Origin: DATKOF01 sp035524795 | GTDB lineage: Bacteria; Pseudomonadota; Gammaproteobacteria; Burkholderiales; SG8-41 | Assembly: GCA_035524795.1 (NCBI GenBank) | Contig: DATKOF010000011.1 | Coordinates: forward strand, 62,001 to 126,000 | Direction of reading: 5' to 3' | Length of the DNA: 64,000 nucleotides | Part shown: positions 51,200-60,618 of the stretch, one piece after another | Position numbering within the stretch: position 1 is the first letter of the stretch | Layout: each line of letters starts with the position of its first letter | Position numbers and translations under genes: made by a program | Notes under the pieces: model-generated | The model's input: only the letters and a program-made list of their open reading frames with translations | Told to the model about the DNA's origin: nothing | The model's database searches: none

Positions 51200-52495
51200 G
51201 TGAATAAAATCGGCAAATACGAAATCATCCGCGAACTCGGCAAGGGCGCGACCAGCGCCGTCTATGAGGCGCTCGATCCGTTCGTCAACCGGCACGTTGC
51301 GGTCAAGGTCGTGTTCGCCGACGCCCTCAGCAACAAGGAGCACGGACGGCGTTACCGCAAGCTGTTCCTGACCGAGGCGTCGCTGGCCGGAAAACTGGCG
51401 CATCCGCACATCGTCAGCATCTACGACGCCGCCGCCGACGACGAAGCCAGCTATATCGTGATGGAATACGTCGACGGCACCACGCTCGAGCAGCACAGCC
51501 GTCCGGAGAACCTGCTGCCGGTCAACAAGGTGATTGAAATCATCTTCAAGTGCACGAAGGCGCTCGATTACGCGGCGAAGCACGGCGTGATCCATCGCGA
51601 CATCAAGCCCGCCAACATCCTGCTGTCGGGGGAGAACGACATCAAGATATCCGATTTCGGCGCGGCGCTGACCAGCGCGACCGAAACCACCCAGGTCACC
51701 GGCATCGGTTCTCCGGCCTACATGTCGCCGGAGCAGGTCAAGGAGCAGCCGCTGACGCATCAGACCGATATTTTCTCGCTCGGCGTCGTGCTGTATCAGA
51801 TGCTGACCGGCAGACTGCCGTTCCAGGCCACCAACAACTACAGCATGGTGTATCAAATCATCAATGCGGAGCCGCCGCTGCCGAGCAGCATCCGTCATGA
51901 GATTCCGCCGCAGCTCGACGCGATCGTGATGCGCGCGCTGCAGAAGGATACCGCTGTCCGCTATCAGACCTGGGAGGATTTCGCGCACGATCTGGTCGCG
52001 GTGTTCGGCAATCTTCAGCAACCGGAGAAAAACATACCCGACAGCGAGAAGTTCGACGTGCTGCGCAAGCTCGCTTTCTTCGGGGGATTCAGCGACACCG
52101 AGTTGTGGGAGGTGCTGCGGATCACGGCATGGAACAAGCATGCGCCGGGCACGGTGCTGATCAGGGAAGGCGACGTCGGCCAGTCGTTCTTCATCGTGGT
52201 CGACGGCGAAGTCAAGGTGACGATGCAGGACAAGCTGCTCAACCTGCTGAAGAGCGGGGATTGCTTCGGCGAGATGGCGTATCTCGGGAAAAAGCAGTTT
52301 CACCGCACCGCGAGCATCTCGGCTGCGACCGACATCACCGTGATCGAGATCAAGGCGGAGTCCCTGAACCACGCCAGCGAAACCTGCCGCCACCATTTCA
52401 ACGGCGCTTTCCTCGAAATACTGGTTGACCGGCTGTCGATGGCCAACACGCGGCTGTCGCAATTGCTCGCAGACCGCAACATCAGCGTGTTCTGA
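51200..52495 (+). CDS. Ser/Thr kinase fused to a cyclic-nucleotide-binding domain
   Basis: 431 aa, apparently cytoplasmic. Hanks kinase (~7-270): GKGATSAVYEALD, VAVKVVF, HRDIKPANILL (catalytic Asp134), ISDFGAAL. CNB domain (~295-415): GDVGQSFFIVVDGEVKV and the phosphate-binding cassette FGEMAYLG...HRTASISA with Glu358 and Arg369, the residues that hold the cyclic phosphate in CRP and PKA. Thus a single-chain, PKA/PKG-like design. Start codon is GTG. An obvious receiver for the cAMP made by the cyclase 9 kb upstream. Confidence 0.92.
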   Translation: MNKIGKYEIIRELGKGATSAVYEALDPFVNRHVAVKVVFADALSNKEHGRRYRKLFLTEASLAGKLAHPHIVSIYDAAADDEASYIVMEYVDGTTLEQHSRPENLLPVNKVIEIIFKCTKALDYAAKHGVIHRDIKPANILLSGENDIKISDFGAALTSATETTQVTGIGSPAYMSPEQVKEQPLTHQTDIFSLGVVLYQMLTGRLPFQATNNYSMVYQIINAEPPLPSSIRHEIPPQLDAIVMRALQKDTAVRYQTWEDFAHDLVAVFGNLQQPEKNIPDSEKFDVLRKLAFFGGFSDTELWEVLRITAWNKHAPGTVLIREGDVGQSFFIVVDGEVKVTMQDKLLNLLKSGDCFGEMAYLGKKQFHRTASISAATDITVIEIKAESLNHASETCRHHFNGAFLEILVDRLSMANTRLSQLLADRNISVF

Positions 52496-52506
52496 GCACC
52501 GCCGGC

Positions 52507-52740
52507 ATGGACATGCAGTTCGACCGGGAACTCGACGTGCGCGGCCTCAATTGTCCGCTGCCGGTACTGCGCGCGAAGAAATCGCTGGCCGACATGGCTT
52601 CGGGGCAGGTGCTGAAGATTGTTGCGACCGACCCGGCCGCCGAACTGGATTTCAAGGTGTTTTCGATGCAGGCCGGACACCAGTTGCTGTCGTCGCAGAC
52701 GGCGGGCGTCGAATTCGTGTTTTTTCTGAAGAGGCGCTAG
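52507..52740 (+). CDS. tusA: TusA/SirA-like sulfur carrier
   Basis: 77 aa. Contains the CPxP motif (LNCPLPVLRAKKSL) with the sulfur-carrying Cys, and a beta-rich C-half. Family role: persulfide transfer for tRNA thiolation, molybdopterin or other sulfur pathways. No other sulfur-relay genes are nearby, so the exact member is uncertain. Converges on valS, two bases apart. Confidence 0.85.
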   Translation: MDMQFDRELDVRGLNCPLPVLRAKKSLADMASGQVLKIVATDPAAELDFKVFSMQAGHQLLSSQTAGVEFVFFLKRR

Positions 52741-52742
52741 CG

Positions 52743-55511
52743 TCAGTTCAGGCGCGCGAGTTGCGCGCGCAGTTTTTCCAGCGTCGTGCCGTATTCGGCG
52801 AGTCGCTTGCGTTCCTGCTCGACGACTTGCGGCGGCGCCCGGTCAACGAACGACGGATTGGACAGCTTTGCCATCGCCCTGCCGATCTCGCCCTCGAGGC
52901 GCGCGATTTCCTTGCTGAGGCGATTCTTCTCGGCGCTTGCATCGCCCTCGACTTTGAACGCGAACCGGACATTGCCGGAGATGCCGACGGGCGTATTGAG
53001 TCTGGAGATTTCGTCGTCGTGATTCTCGAAAACACTGGTAGACACCAGGGCGCGGTTTGCCGTCATCGCGGACGGCGGCAGACTTATCGAATAATAGACG
53101 GGTGTCTTCTTGTTCGGCGGAAGCTTCATCTCGCTCTTCAGATTTCGCGCGGCGAGGATGAGCTGCTTGGCTTCGGCGATTTCCTTTTCCGCCTCTTCAT
53201 CGATTTTCTCTGGCTGGCTTTTCGGGTAGGGCGCAAGCATGATGGTGTCGCCAGACTTGCCGGCGAGCGCCTTTACGTTCTGCCATAGTTCTTCGGTAAT
53301 GAACGGAATGAAGGGGTGCGCGAGGCGCAACGCGGATTCCAGCACGCGCACCAGCGTTCGTCGCGTGCCGCGCTGCTGCTTCTCGTTGCCCATCGCTAAT
53401 TGTTCCTTGGCGATTTCTACATACCAGTCGCAATACTCGTCCCAGACGAAGCGATAAATCGCGGCGGCTGCGTTGTCGAAGCGGTATTCCGCGAAGCCCG
53501 TTTCCACCTCGGCCTCCGTCCGCTGCAGCGCGCTGACGATCCACCGGTCCCAGGCCGAGAGCTCGACGGGCAGTCTTTCGTCCTGGCCGCAGTCCCTGCC
53601 CTCGGTGTTCATCAGCACGAAGCGGGTCGCATTCCACAGCTTGTTGCAGAAATTGCGGTAGCCGTCGCAGCGGCCGAGATCGAAGTTCAGCGTGCGCGAA
53701 AAGGTTGCCAGCGAGGCGAACGTGAAACGCAGCGCATCGGCGCCGAACGCCGGGATGCCGTCCGGATAGTGGGCGCGGGCGTATTTTTCGATTTTCTCCC
53801 TGTGGCCGGCGAGCAGCAGCCCCTGCGTCGATTTTTCCAGCAGCGCTGGCAGCGTGATGCCGTCGATCAGGTCGATCGGGTCGAGCGTGTTGCCCTTCGA
53901 TTTCGACATCTTCTGGCCTTCGGCATCGCGCACGATCGCGTTGATGTAGATGTCGCGGAACGGCACTTTGCCGGTGAAGTGCAGCGTCATCATGATCATC
54001 CGCGCGACCCAGAAAAAGATGATGTCGAAGCCGGTCACCAGCACCGACGACGGCAGCCATGCTTTCAGGTCGGGCGTGTCATCCGGCCAGCCGAGCGCAG
54101 TGAACGGGATCAGCGCCGACGAGAACCAGGTGTCGAGCACATCCTCATCGCGTTGCAGATGTCCTTTATAACCTTTCGCCGCGGCTTGCCGATGCGCATC
54201 TTGTTCGCTGCGCGCAACGTGGACATTGCCTTGATCGTCGTGCCACGCCGGAATCTGATGACCCCACCACAGTTGGCGCGAGATGCACCAGTCCTGGATG
54301 TTTTCCAGCCACTGGTTATAGGTCGTGGTCCAGTGTTCGGGGTAGAACTTCACCTCGCCTTTGGCAACGGCGTCGAGTCCACGCTGCGCGAGGCCGTCCA
54401 TCCGGATGAACCACTGGTCGGTCAGCATCGGTTCGACGACGGTGCCGGTGCGTCCCGAGCGCGGCACGCGCAGCCTGTAGGGCTTCTCCGAAGCGAGCAA
54501 GTCCTGCCGCTCCAAATCCGCAAGAATCTTCTTGCGAGCTTCGAAGCGGTCGAGGCCGCGGTAAGCCGCGGGCGCCTGTTCGTTGATCCTGGCGTCGAGC
54601 GTCATCACACTGATCGGCGCGAGCCCGTGGCGCCGGCCGACGGCCCAGTCATTGAAATCGTGCGCGGGCGTGATCTTGACGCAGCCGGTGCCGAATGCGG
54701 GATCGACATAATCATCGGCGATCACCGGGATCGTGCGCCCGGTCAACGGCAGCTGCACCTGTCTGCCGACAAAACTTTTATACCGTTCGTCCCCGGGATT
54801 GACCGCGACCGCGACGTCGCCGAGCAGGGTTTCCGGCCGGGTGGTGGCGACGACCAGCGCGCCCGAACCGTCGCCCAGCGGATACTTGATCTCCCAAATC
54901 TTGCCGTCCTCCTCCTCGCTTTCGACTTCGAGGTCGGACACCGCGGTCATCAGCACCGGGTCCCAGTTGACGAGACGCTTGCCGCGGTAGATCAGGCCTT
55001 CTTCATGTAGACGCACGAAGACTTCGGTGACCGCGCGCGACATCCGTTCGTCCATCGTGAAGTAGCCGGCGTGCCCGCCGTCGCTGCTCGCGTAGTCCCA
55101 GTTGGCGGAAGCGCCGAGCCGCCGCATCTGGCGCGTGATGGTCGAGCCGGACTGCTGTTTCCATTGCCAGACACGCTTGATGAATTCTTCGCGCCCGAGA
55201 TCGTGGCGCGTTTTGCCTTCGGCTTCGAGCTGGCGCTCGACGACGATCTGGGTCGCGATGCCGGCGTGGTCGGTGCCGACGATCCAGTTCACATTGTCGC
55301 CGCGCATCCGGTGGTAGCGCACCAGCGCGTCCATCAGCGTCTGCTGGAACGCGTGTCCCATGTGCAGCGTGCCGGTCACATTGGGCGGCGGCAACTGGAT
55401 GCAGTAAGGCTTGCCGCAGTCGCCCGCGGGTTTGAAATAGCCGCGTTGCTCCCATTCGGGATACCAGCGCGCTTCGATCGCGTGCGGCTCGAAACTTTTG
55501 GCGAGACTCAT
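52743..55511 (-). CDS. valS: Valyl-tRNA synthetase
   Basis: 922 aa class I synthetase. HIGH-type PPPNVTGTLHMGHAF, KMSKS loop KMSKSKGN, editing domain (~200-400) with TTRPETLLGDVAVAV, and the C-terminal coiled-coil arm (last ~65 residues). Start overlaps the stop of the upstream hypothetical gene by 4 bases. Fourth gene of the pepA-holC-hyp-valS operon. Confidence 0.98.
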   Translation of the reverse strand: MSLAKSFEPHAIEARWYPEWEQRGYFKPAGDCGKPYCIQLPPPNVTGTLHMGHAFQQTLMDALVRYHRMRGDNVNWIVGTDHAGIATQIVVERQLEAEGKTRHDLGREEFIKRVWQWKQQSGSTITRQMRRLGASANWDYASSDGGHAGYFTMDERMSRAVTEVFVRLHEEGLIYRGKRLVNWDPVLMTAVSDLEVESEEEDGKIWEIKYPLGDGSGALVVATTRPETLLGDVAVAVNPGDERYKSFVGRQVQLPLTGRTIPVIADDYVDPAFGTGCVKITPAHDFNDWAVGRRHGLAPISVMTLDARINEQAPAAYRGLDRFEARKKILADLERQDLLASEKPYRLRVPRSGRTGTVVEPMLTDQWFIRMDGLAQRGLDAVAKGEVKFYPEHWTTTYNQWLENIQDWCISRQLWWGHQIPAWHDDQGNVHVARSEQDAHRQAAAKGYKGHLQRDEDVLDTWFSSALIPFTALGWPDDTPDLKAWLPSSVLVTGFDIIFFWVARMIMMTLHFTGKVPFRDIYINAIVRDAEGQKMSKSKGNTLDPIDLIDGITLPALLEKSTQGLLLAGHREKIEKYARAHYPDGIPAFGADALRFTFASLATFSRTLNFDLGRCDGYRNFCNKLWNATRFVLMNTEGRDCGQDERLPVELSAWDRWIVSALQRTEAEVETGFAEYRFDNAAAAIYRFVWDEYCDWYVEIAKEQLAMGNEKQQRGTRRTLVRVLESALRLAHPFIPFITEELWQNVKALAGKSGDTIMLAPYPKSQPEKIDEEAEKEIAEAKQLILAARNLKSEMKLPPNKKTPVYYSISLPPSAMTANRALVSTSVFENHDDEISRLNTPVGISGNVRFAFKVEGDASAEKNRLSKEIARLEGEIGRAMAKLSNPSFVDRAPPQVVEQERKRLAEYGTTLEKLRAQLARLN

Positions 55512-55987
55512 TGCCGGGGCGTCTGCGGATCGCGGGGAGCGCCTGCCGCGGCATCCGACGGTTGGGTGCCATGCGAGAGCGTTTCTGCAACCGCGCTCCG
55601 CACCATTGCCTCGATGTCCGTTTTCAGTTCGCCGCTGAATTTTTGCAGCGCTTGATCGAGTGCGGCGACGATTTCGGCCGGCGGCGATGGCAGGGCCGCG
55701 ATTTCCTGCTCGAACTGCGATTTGAGTTTCCGGTAGACCGCCTGCTCAAGACTGGATGGAGCCGGCTGCGTGACCGGGGATTCGCCCGCCGGGGCCGGCG
55801 TCGGCGCAGGCCCCGGCGTTGCGACATCGGTCAATGTCGGAATGGCGTCGGCGGCCGCGCCGACTGCTTCGGTCAGCACCGGAATCACCGGCGTGGCGGC
55901 GGTGGTTTTGCGGCGCGCGAGCAGCGTGTCGGCGCGGTTCAGCAGCGCGGCGCTGTCCTGGATCTGGCGGTCGATGTCGTCGGACAT
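55508..55987 (-). CDS. Hypothetical Pro/Ala-rich protein in the pepA-valS operon
   Basis: 159 aa. N-terminal helix (DDIDRQIQDSAALLNRADTLLA), a disordered Ala/Pro/Thr linker (~45-85), then a helical segment (AVYRKLKSQFEQEIAAL... LDQALQKFSGELKTDIEAMV). No signal peptide, catalytic motif or known domain recognised. Translationally coupled to valS. Similar short proteins often occupy this operon slot in betaproteobacteria, function unknown. Confidence 0.7.
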   Translation of the reverse strand: MSDDIDRQIQDSAALLNRADTLLARRKTTAATPVIPVLTEAVGAAADAIPTLTDVATPGPAPTPAPAGESPVTQPAPSSLEQAVYRKLKSQFEQEIAALPSPPAEIVAALDQALQKFSGELKTDIEAMVRSAVAETLSHGTQPSDAAAGAPRDPQTPRQ

Positions 55988-56005
55988 GCGTTGCTTGCCG
56001 CGCGG

Positions 56006-56434
56006 CTACTGTGCCTGCTGGCTCAGGTCGTGATTGCGTATCTCATAGCCGCGGTCGCGATAGAACTTGTAACGTCCGCGCGCCGCGCGGCGGTCGTCCT
56101 CATCTATCGAGACGACTTCGATCAGGCGCTGGAAACGGCTGAAGAACTCCGGCAGATCCGGCCGCAGATTGAGCAACACCTGATCATGCACCAGATTCGT
56201 TCCGCTGTGATCGACGATCACCGGCGTGACTGCGGCAAGGTCATGCCGCGGACCGCAATGCGGCACGAAGCCGATCGCCGGCGTCGTCCACAACATGCGG
56301 TCGAGTTTGCGGACGGTTTCCTCATCGGGGCAGAACGCGAACACGCGCAGTCCGCCGGCGACCGCTTTCGCGCTCAGCTTGCACGCGGTCTGCAGCCTGT
56401 CCTCGACGTGGAAATAGAAGTCGATCTGCGTCAT
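56006..56434 (-). CDS. holC: DNA polymerase III, chi subunit
   Basis: 142 aa clamp-loader accessory that links the polymerase to SSB. FYFHVEDRLQTACKLSAKA, GLRVFAFCPDEETVRKLDRMLW and FVPHC are typical chi signatures. Follows pepA by 10 bases; the pepA-holC-valS order is widely conserved. Confidence 0.92.
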   Translation of the reverse strand: MTQIDFYFHVEDRLQTACKLSAKAVAGGLRVFAFCPDEETVRKLDRMLWTTPAIGFVPHCGPRHDLAAVTPVIVDHSGTNLVHDQVLLNLRPDLPEFFSRFQRLIEVVSIDEDDRRAARGRYKFYRDRGYEIRNHDLSQQAQ

Positions 56435-56444
56435 CGCGGTTCGC

Positions 56445-57941
56445 TCAGCGGTTTGCGGCGCAGTCGAGCAGGAACTGCGCCAGCAGCGGCACCGGCCGGC
56501 CGGTGGCGCCTTTTTCCTTGCCCGATTTCCATGCGGTACCGGCGATGTCGAGATGCGCCCATTTGAATTTCCCGGTGAAGCGCGCGAGAAAACACGCGGC
56601 GGTCACGCTGCCGGCGGCGCGGCCGCCGATGTTCGCGAAGTCGGCGAAATTGCTGCGCAACTGTTCCTGATAGTCGTTCCACAGCGGCAGACGCCAGGCG
56701 CGGTCACAACTCGCATCGCCGGCGGCGAGCAGCCGGCCGGCGAGCGCATCGTCGGCGCTGAACAGGCCGCTTGCGACGTGCCCGAGCGCGATCACGCAGG
56801 CGCCGGTCAGCGTTGCGATATCGATCACCGTCTGCGGCTCGAAGCGCTCGGCATAGGTCAGCGCGTCGCACAGGATCAGCCGGCCCTCGGCGTCGGTGTT
56901 GAGCACCTCGATGGTCTGCCCCGACAGGCTTTTCACGACGTCGCCGGGTTTGGTCGCGCTGCCGCTCGGCATGTTCTCGGTGGCCGGGACGATGCCGACG
57001 ATATTCAGCGGCAGTTTCATTTCGGCCGTCGCGCGGAGCGTGCCGAGCACGCTGGCGGCGCCGCACATGTCGAATTTCATCTCGTCCATATCGGCGGCGG
57101 GTTTGATCGAAATGCCGCCGCTGTCAAAGGTCACGCCCTTGCCGACCAGCACGATCGGTTTGCGCCCGCGGCCCGCCCCCTGATATTGCAGGACTATCAG
57201 CTTGGGCGGTTCGACGCTGCCGCGCGCGACCGACAGCAGCGCGCCCATGCCGAGCCGCTGCATGTCGCGCTTTTCAAGCACTTGTACCTTGAGCCGATGC
57301 GATCGGGCCAACGCCCTGGCCTGCGCGGCGAGATAGCTCGGCGTGCAAACGTTGCCGGGCAGGTTGCCGAGATCCTTGGCCAGGCCGACGCCGTGCGCGA
57401 CCGCCACCCCGCGCTTCAGCGCCGCCGCCGCGCGCGCGGCTTCGGTGCGCTCGACCAGCAGGGAAAATTCGCGCAGGCCGCGCCGCTGCTCCGGTTTGCT
57501 CTTCATCTGTTCGAAGCGGTAGGTGGCGTCGGCCGCCACCAGCACCGCCTGCGTGACGCGCCAGCCGATGTCGCGCCCCCTGTTCGCCGCGCTCAGGCAC
57601 AGCACCGCGTCCGGAATGCCGCTGTGGTCGAGCGCGCACACCGCGCTGCGCACCGCGTCGCGAAACGCGCGGTCGCCGAAATCCTGCTCGCGGCCGAGTC
57701 CGACCAGCAGCACGCGCTGCGCGGCGAGTTGCGGCACGCGCGGCAGCAGCAGGGTGGCGCCGGATTTTCCGTCGAGATCGCCGCGTTTGAGCAGCGCCGA
57801 CAGATAGCCGCGCGCCGCGCGGTCAAGCGCGCCGCCCGTCGCGCTCAACTTGCGCGAGTCGAACACGCCGACCACGATGCAGGCGGTCCGGATGCGCTCC
57901 GGAGCGCCGCTTTTTATGCTAAATTGGATGAGGTTTCCCAT
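56445..57941 (-). CDS. pepA: Leucyl aminopeptidase (cytosol aminopeptidase)
   Basis: 498 aa dimetal M17 enzyme. Metal/catalytic motifs: VGKGVTFDSGGISIKP, DMKFDMCG-like MDEMKFDMCGAASV, and the signature NTDAEGRLILCDAL. Begins MGNLIQFSIKSGAPE. In E. coli PepA also binds DNA; that role cannot be judged here. First gene of the operon, divergent from lptF across 71 bases. Confidence 0.96.
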   Translation of the reverse strand: MGNLIQFSIKSGAPERIRTACIVVGVFDSRKLSATGGALDRAARGYLSALLKRGDLDGKSGATLLLPRVPQLAAQRVLLVGLGREQDFGDRAFRDAVRSAVCALDHSGIPDAVLCLSAANRGRDIGWRVTQAVLVAADATYRFEQMKSKPEQRRGLREFSLLVERTEAARAAAALKRGVAVAHGVGLAKDLGNLPGNVCTPSYLAAQARALARSHRLKVQVLEKRDMQRLGMGALLSVARGSVEPPKLIVLQYQGAGRGRKPIVLVGKGVTFDSGGISIKPAADMDEMKFDMCGAASVLGTLRATAEMKLPLNIVGIVPATENMPSGSATKPGDVVKSLSGQTIEVLNTDAEGRLILCDALTYAERFEPQTVIDIATLTGACVIALGHVASGLFSADDALAGRLLAAGDASCDRAWRLPLWNDYQEQLRSNFADFANIGGRAAGSVTAACFLARFTGKFKWAHLDIAGTAWKSGKEKGATGRPVPLLAQFLLDCAANR

Positions 57942-58012
57942 AGGTGCCGGATGTTTTCAGAAGCTTCTGATTATCTTCGCAGTCCGCCCAAAAATCAAAG
58001 CGTGTTCCGGCG

Positions 58013-59092
58013 ATGATCTTCCGCACGTCGCTGCTGCGCGAATTCACGGCGTCGGCGGTCGCCACTTTCGTCGTGCTGCTGGCGATCGCGATCGCAACGC
58101 AGTTCGTGCGCTTTCTCGGTCTGGCGGCGAACGGATCGATTCCGCTGGAAGGCGTGTTCGCGCTGCTCGCGTTCACGCTGTTCAATTATCTGCCGGTGCT
58201 GCTGTCGCTGACACTGTTCATCTCGGTGCTGATGACGCTGACGCGCAGCTACCGCGACTCGGAAATGGTGGTCTGGTTCTGCTCCGGGCTGGGGTTGACC
58301 GCGTGGCTGCGGCCGGTGCTGCTGTTTGCGTTGCCGCTGGTGGCGCTGATCGCGCTGATCAGCCTGTTGTTCGCACCGTGGGCGATGATGAAGAGCGAGG
58401 AATTCCGGCAGCATATGGATTCCCGCAACGACGTATCGCGGATGGCGCCCGGCGCGTTCCGCGAATCGAAGCAGGCGGACCGGGTGTTTTTCGTCGAGGA
58501 CATCAACGAGCACGACGGCGTGGTCAGCAACGTCTTCGTCAGCTCGGTCGAGCACCAGAAGGTCGGCGTCATGGTCGCACGGCGCGGGCTGCTGCAGACC
58601 GCAGGCAACGGCGACCGTTTTCTGGTGCTGCTCGACGGGCGGCGCTATGAAGGCGTGCCCGGGACGACCGAGTACAAGATCGGCGAGTTCGGCCGTTACG
58701 CAATGCGCATCGAACCCTATGAAGCCAAGCTGGCGGCGCCGTCGGCCAAGGCGCTGTCGACCCCGCAACTGCTGGGCGATCCGACCGCCGCGAATCTTGC
58801 CGAACTGTCGTGGCGAGTCGGCCTGCCGCTGTCGGCGCTGATCCTGGCGTTGCTGGCGATCCCGCTGTCATTCGTCAATCAGCGCGCCGGCCGCTCGCTG
58901 AATCTGGTGCTGGCGATCCTGATCTACATGATCTACAGCAACTGCGTGAGCATCGCCCAGGCGTGGGTCGCGCAGGAAAAAATCGGCTTCATGGCCGGCC
59001 TGTGGACGGTGCACGTGGCGATGCTGGGCCTGCTCGCGGTGATGGTTGCGCGGCGCATGACGCTGTTTTCGATCGCCCGTTATCTCAAGTGA
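58013..59092 (+). CDS. lptF: LPS export permease LptF
   Basis: 359 aa inner-membrane subunit of the LptB2FG transporter. Six membrane helices flank a large periplasmic beta-jellyroll (~110-265). Starts MIFRTSLLREFTASAVATF, typical of LptF. Its stop overlaps the lptG GTG start. Works with the LPS-modifying genes at 14-16.5 kb in envelope biogenesis. Confidence 0.93.
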   Translation: MIFRTSLLREFTASAVATFVVLLAIAIATQFVRFLGLAANGSIPLEGVFALLAFTLFNYLPVLLSLTLFISVLMTLTRSYRDSEMVVWFCSGLGLTAWLRPVLLFALPLVALIALISLLFAPWAMMKSEEFRQHMDSRNDVSRMAPGAFRESKQADRVFFVEDINEHDGVVSNVFVSSVEHQKVGVMVARRGLLQTAGNGDRFLVLLDGRRYEGVPGTTEYKIGEFGRYAMRIEPYEAKLAAPSAKALSTPQLLGDPTAANLAELSWRVGLPLSALILALLAIPLSFVNQRAGRSLNLVLAILIYMIYSNCVSIAQAWVAQEKIGFMAGLWTVHVAMLGLLAVMVARRMTLFSIARYLK

Positions 59093-60162
59093 GAACGCTC
59101 AAGCGCTATCTGTCGGCCGAAATCACCACGGCGGTGCTGCTGGTGTTCGCCGGGTTGCTGATGCTGTTCGCGCTGCTCGACCTGATCCATGAGCTCGAGG
59201 ATCTCGGCAAGGGGGGATACCGCCTGCTGCGGGTGCTGACTTTCGTGCTGCTCAGCATGCCCGGCCACGTTTACGAACTGTTTCCGATCGCGGTGCTGAT
59301 CGGCACCCTGTTCGCGCTGGCGCAGCTGGTTGCAAACTCGGAATACAACGTAATGCGCGTATCGGGAGTTTCGCTGTGGCGGATGGCGGGTACGCTGGTG
59401 CAGATCGGCCTGCTGTTCGCGCTGCTGACTTTCATCTTCGGCGAATTCATCGCGCCGCCGGCCGAACGCACCGCCCAGCAGTTGCGCGTACAGGCGCTGA
59501 GCGGCGTGATCGCCCAGGAGTTCCGTTCCGGCCTGTGGGTCAAGGACGAGGGCAGTTTCGTCAACGTGGCCCAGGTACTGCCCGACTCGGTGCTGGTCGG
59601 AGTCAAGATCTACGAGTTCGACGCCGAACACCGCCTGCGCGCGATCAGCTTTGCCCGGCGCGGCGAATATCGGGGCGACCACCAGTGGACGCTGCAGGAC
59701 GTGGAACAGACCAACTTCGAGGAACTGAAGACCACGGTCAACCACATCCCGGAGGCGCAATGGCATTCCGTGATCGATCCCGGCCTGCTCAGCGTGCTGC
59801 TGGTGTCGCCGGAGCAGATGTCGGCATGGTCGCTCTATTCCTATGTGCGGCATTTGCGGGAAAACAACCAGCAGACCGAGCGCCATGAAATCGCGCTGTG
59901 GAACAAGCTGGTTTACCCGTTCGCGGTGCTGATGATGATGGTGCTGGCGTTGCCGTTCGCGCATTTCCGGCAGCGCGTCGGCAACATCGGCGCGAAAGTT
60001 TTTTCCGGCATCATGCTCGGCATCGGTTTCCACATGCTGGGACGCCTGTTCACCTACTTCGGGCTGCTGCGTGATTGGCCGCCGTTCTGGAGCGCGCTGT
60101 TCCCGACACTGGCTTTTCTCGGGCTCGCTCTCGGCATGATCTGGTGGGAGGAGAAGCGGTAA
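59089..60162 (+). CDS. lptG: LPS export permease LptG
   Basis: 357 aa. GTG start (RTLKRYLSAEITTAVLLVF) overlapping the lptF stop. Same fold as LptF, with periplasmic domain ~105-265 and C-terminal helices with NIGAKVFSGIMLGIGFHML, a coupling-helix region typical of LptG. Confidence 0.93.
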   Translation: MRTLKRYLSAEITTAVLLVFAGLLMLFALLDLIHELEDLGKGGYRLLRVLTFVLLSMPGHVYELFPIAVLIGTLFALAQLVANSEYNVMRVSGVSLWRMAGTLVQIGLLFALLTFIFGEFIAPPAERTAQQLRVQALSGVIAQEFRSGLWVKDEGSFVNVAQVLPDSVLVGVKIYEFDAEHRLRAISFARRGEYRGDHQWTLQDVEQTNFEELKTTVNHIPEAQWHSVIDPGLLSVLLVSPEQMSAWSLYSYVRHLRENNQQTERHEIALWNKLVYPFAVLMMMVLALPFAHFRQRVGNIGAKVFSGIMLGIGFHMLGRLFTYFGLLRDWPPFWSALFPTLAFLGLALGMIWWEEKR

Positions 60163-60183
60163 CGGCGCCTGATCGGGCGCCGT
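60162..60183. terminator. GC-rich hairpin at the lptG / DUF3106 convergence
   Basis: Perfect 8-bp arms ACGGCGCC (60162-60169) and GGCGCCGT (60176-60183), loop TGATCG. It starts on the last base of lptG. No T tract on either strand, so at best a bidirectional or Rho-assisted terminator. Confidence 0.4.
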
Positions 60184-60201
60184 CCGCGCGTTGCACGGCG
60201 G

Positions 60202-60618
60202 TTACTGGGCGGGCGGGGGAACGCCCCCGGGCCTGGTTTCCAGGGACTGCTGGTATTGCGATTTGATCCGCGCGCGTTTCTCCGGCGGCAATTTGTTGAA
60301 TTCCCGGTATTTCAGACGCGCGGTCTGGCGCTGTTCGGGCGTCAGCTTGACCCACTCCTGCATGCGTGCCTTGAGCCGCTGCTGCTCCACCGGCTTCATC
60401 TTCGGATAACGGTCCGCGCGCTTGATCCATGCCTTGCGGCGGGCCGAGTCGAGGCTGGCCCAGTCATCCTTGAGCGGGGCGAGCACCTGTTGCTGTGCCG
60501 GCGACAGTTCGCTCCAGTCAGGCCTGGCGGGAGTCGTGGTGGCCGAGGTGGGGGTGGCCGCAGATACCGGAGCGACGAAGCACAGGCATAGAACTATTCC
60601 GAGGAACGCTTTATCCAT
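60202..60618 (-). CDS. DUF3106-domain exported protein
   Basis: 138 aa. Signal peptide (MDKAFLGIVLCLCFVAPVSA), Thr/Ala-rich spacer, then the DUF3106 helical core with repeated W/L-S-P-x-Q-Q patterns (WSELSPAQQQVLAPL, WVKLTPEQRQTARLKYREF, LPPEKRARIKSQYQ). These heptads resemble periplasmic chaperone/metal-stress sensors such as CpxP/Spy in style. Overlaps the DUF3619 gene by 25 bases; third gene of the sigma-factor unit. Confidence 0.85.
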   Translation of the reverse strand: MDKAFLGIVLCLCFVAPVSAATPTSATTTPARPDWSELSPAQQQVLAPLKDDWASLDSARRKAWIKRADRYPKMKPVEQQRLKARMQEWVKLTPEQRQTARLKYREFNKLPPEKRARIKSQYQQSLETRPGGVPPPAQ

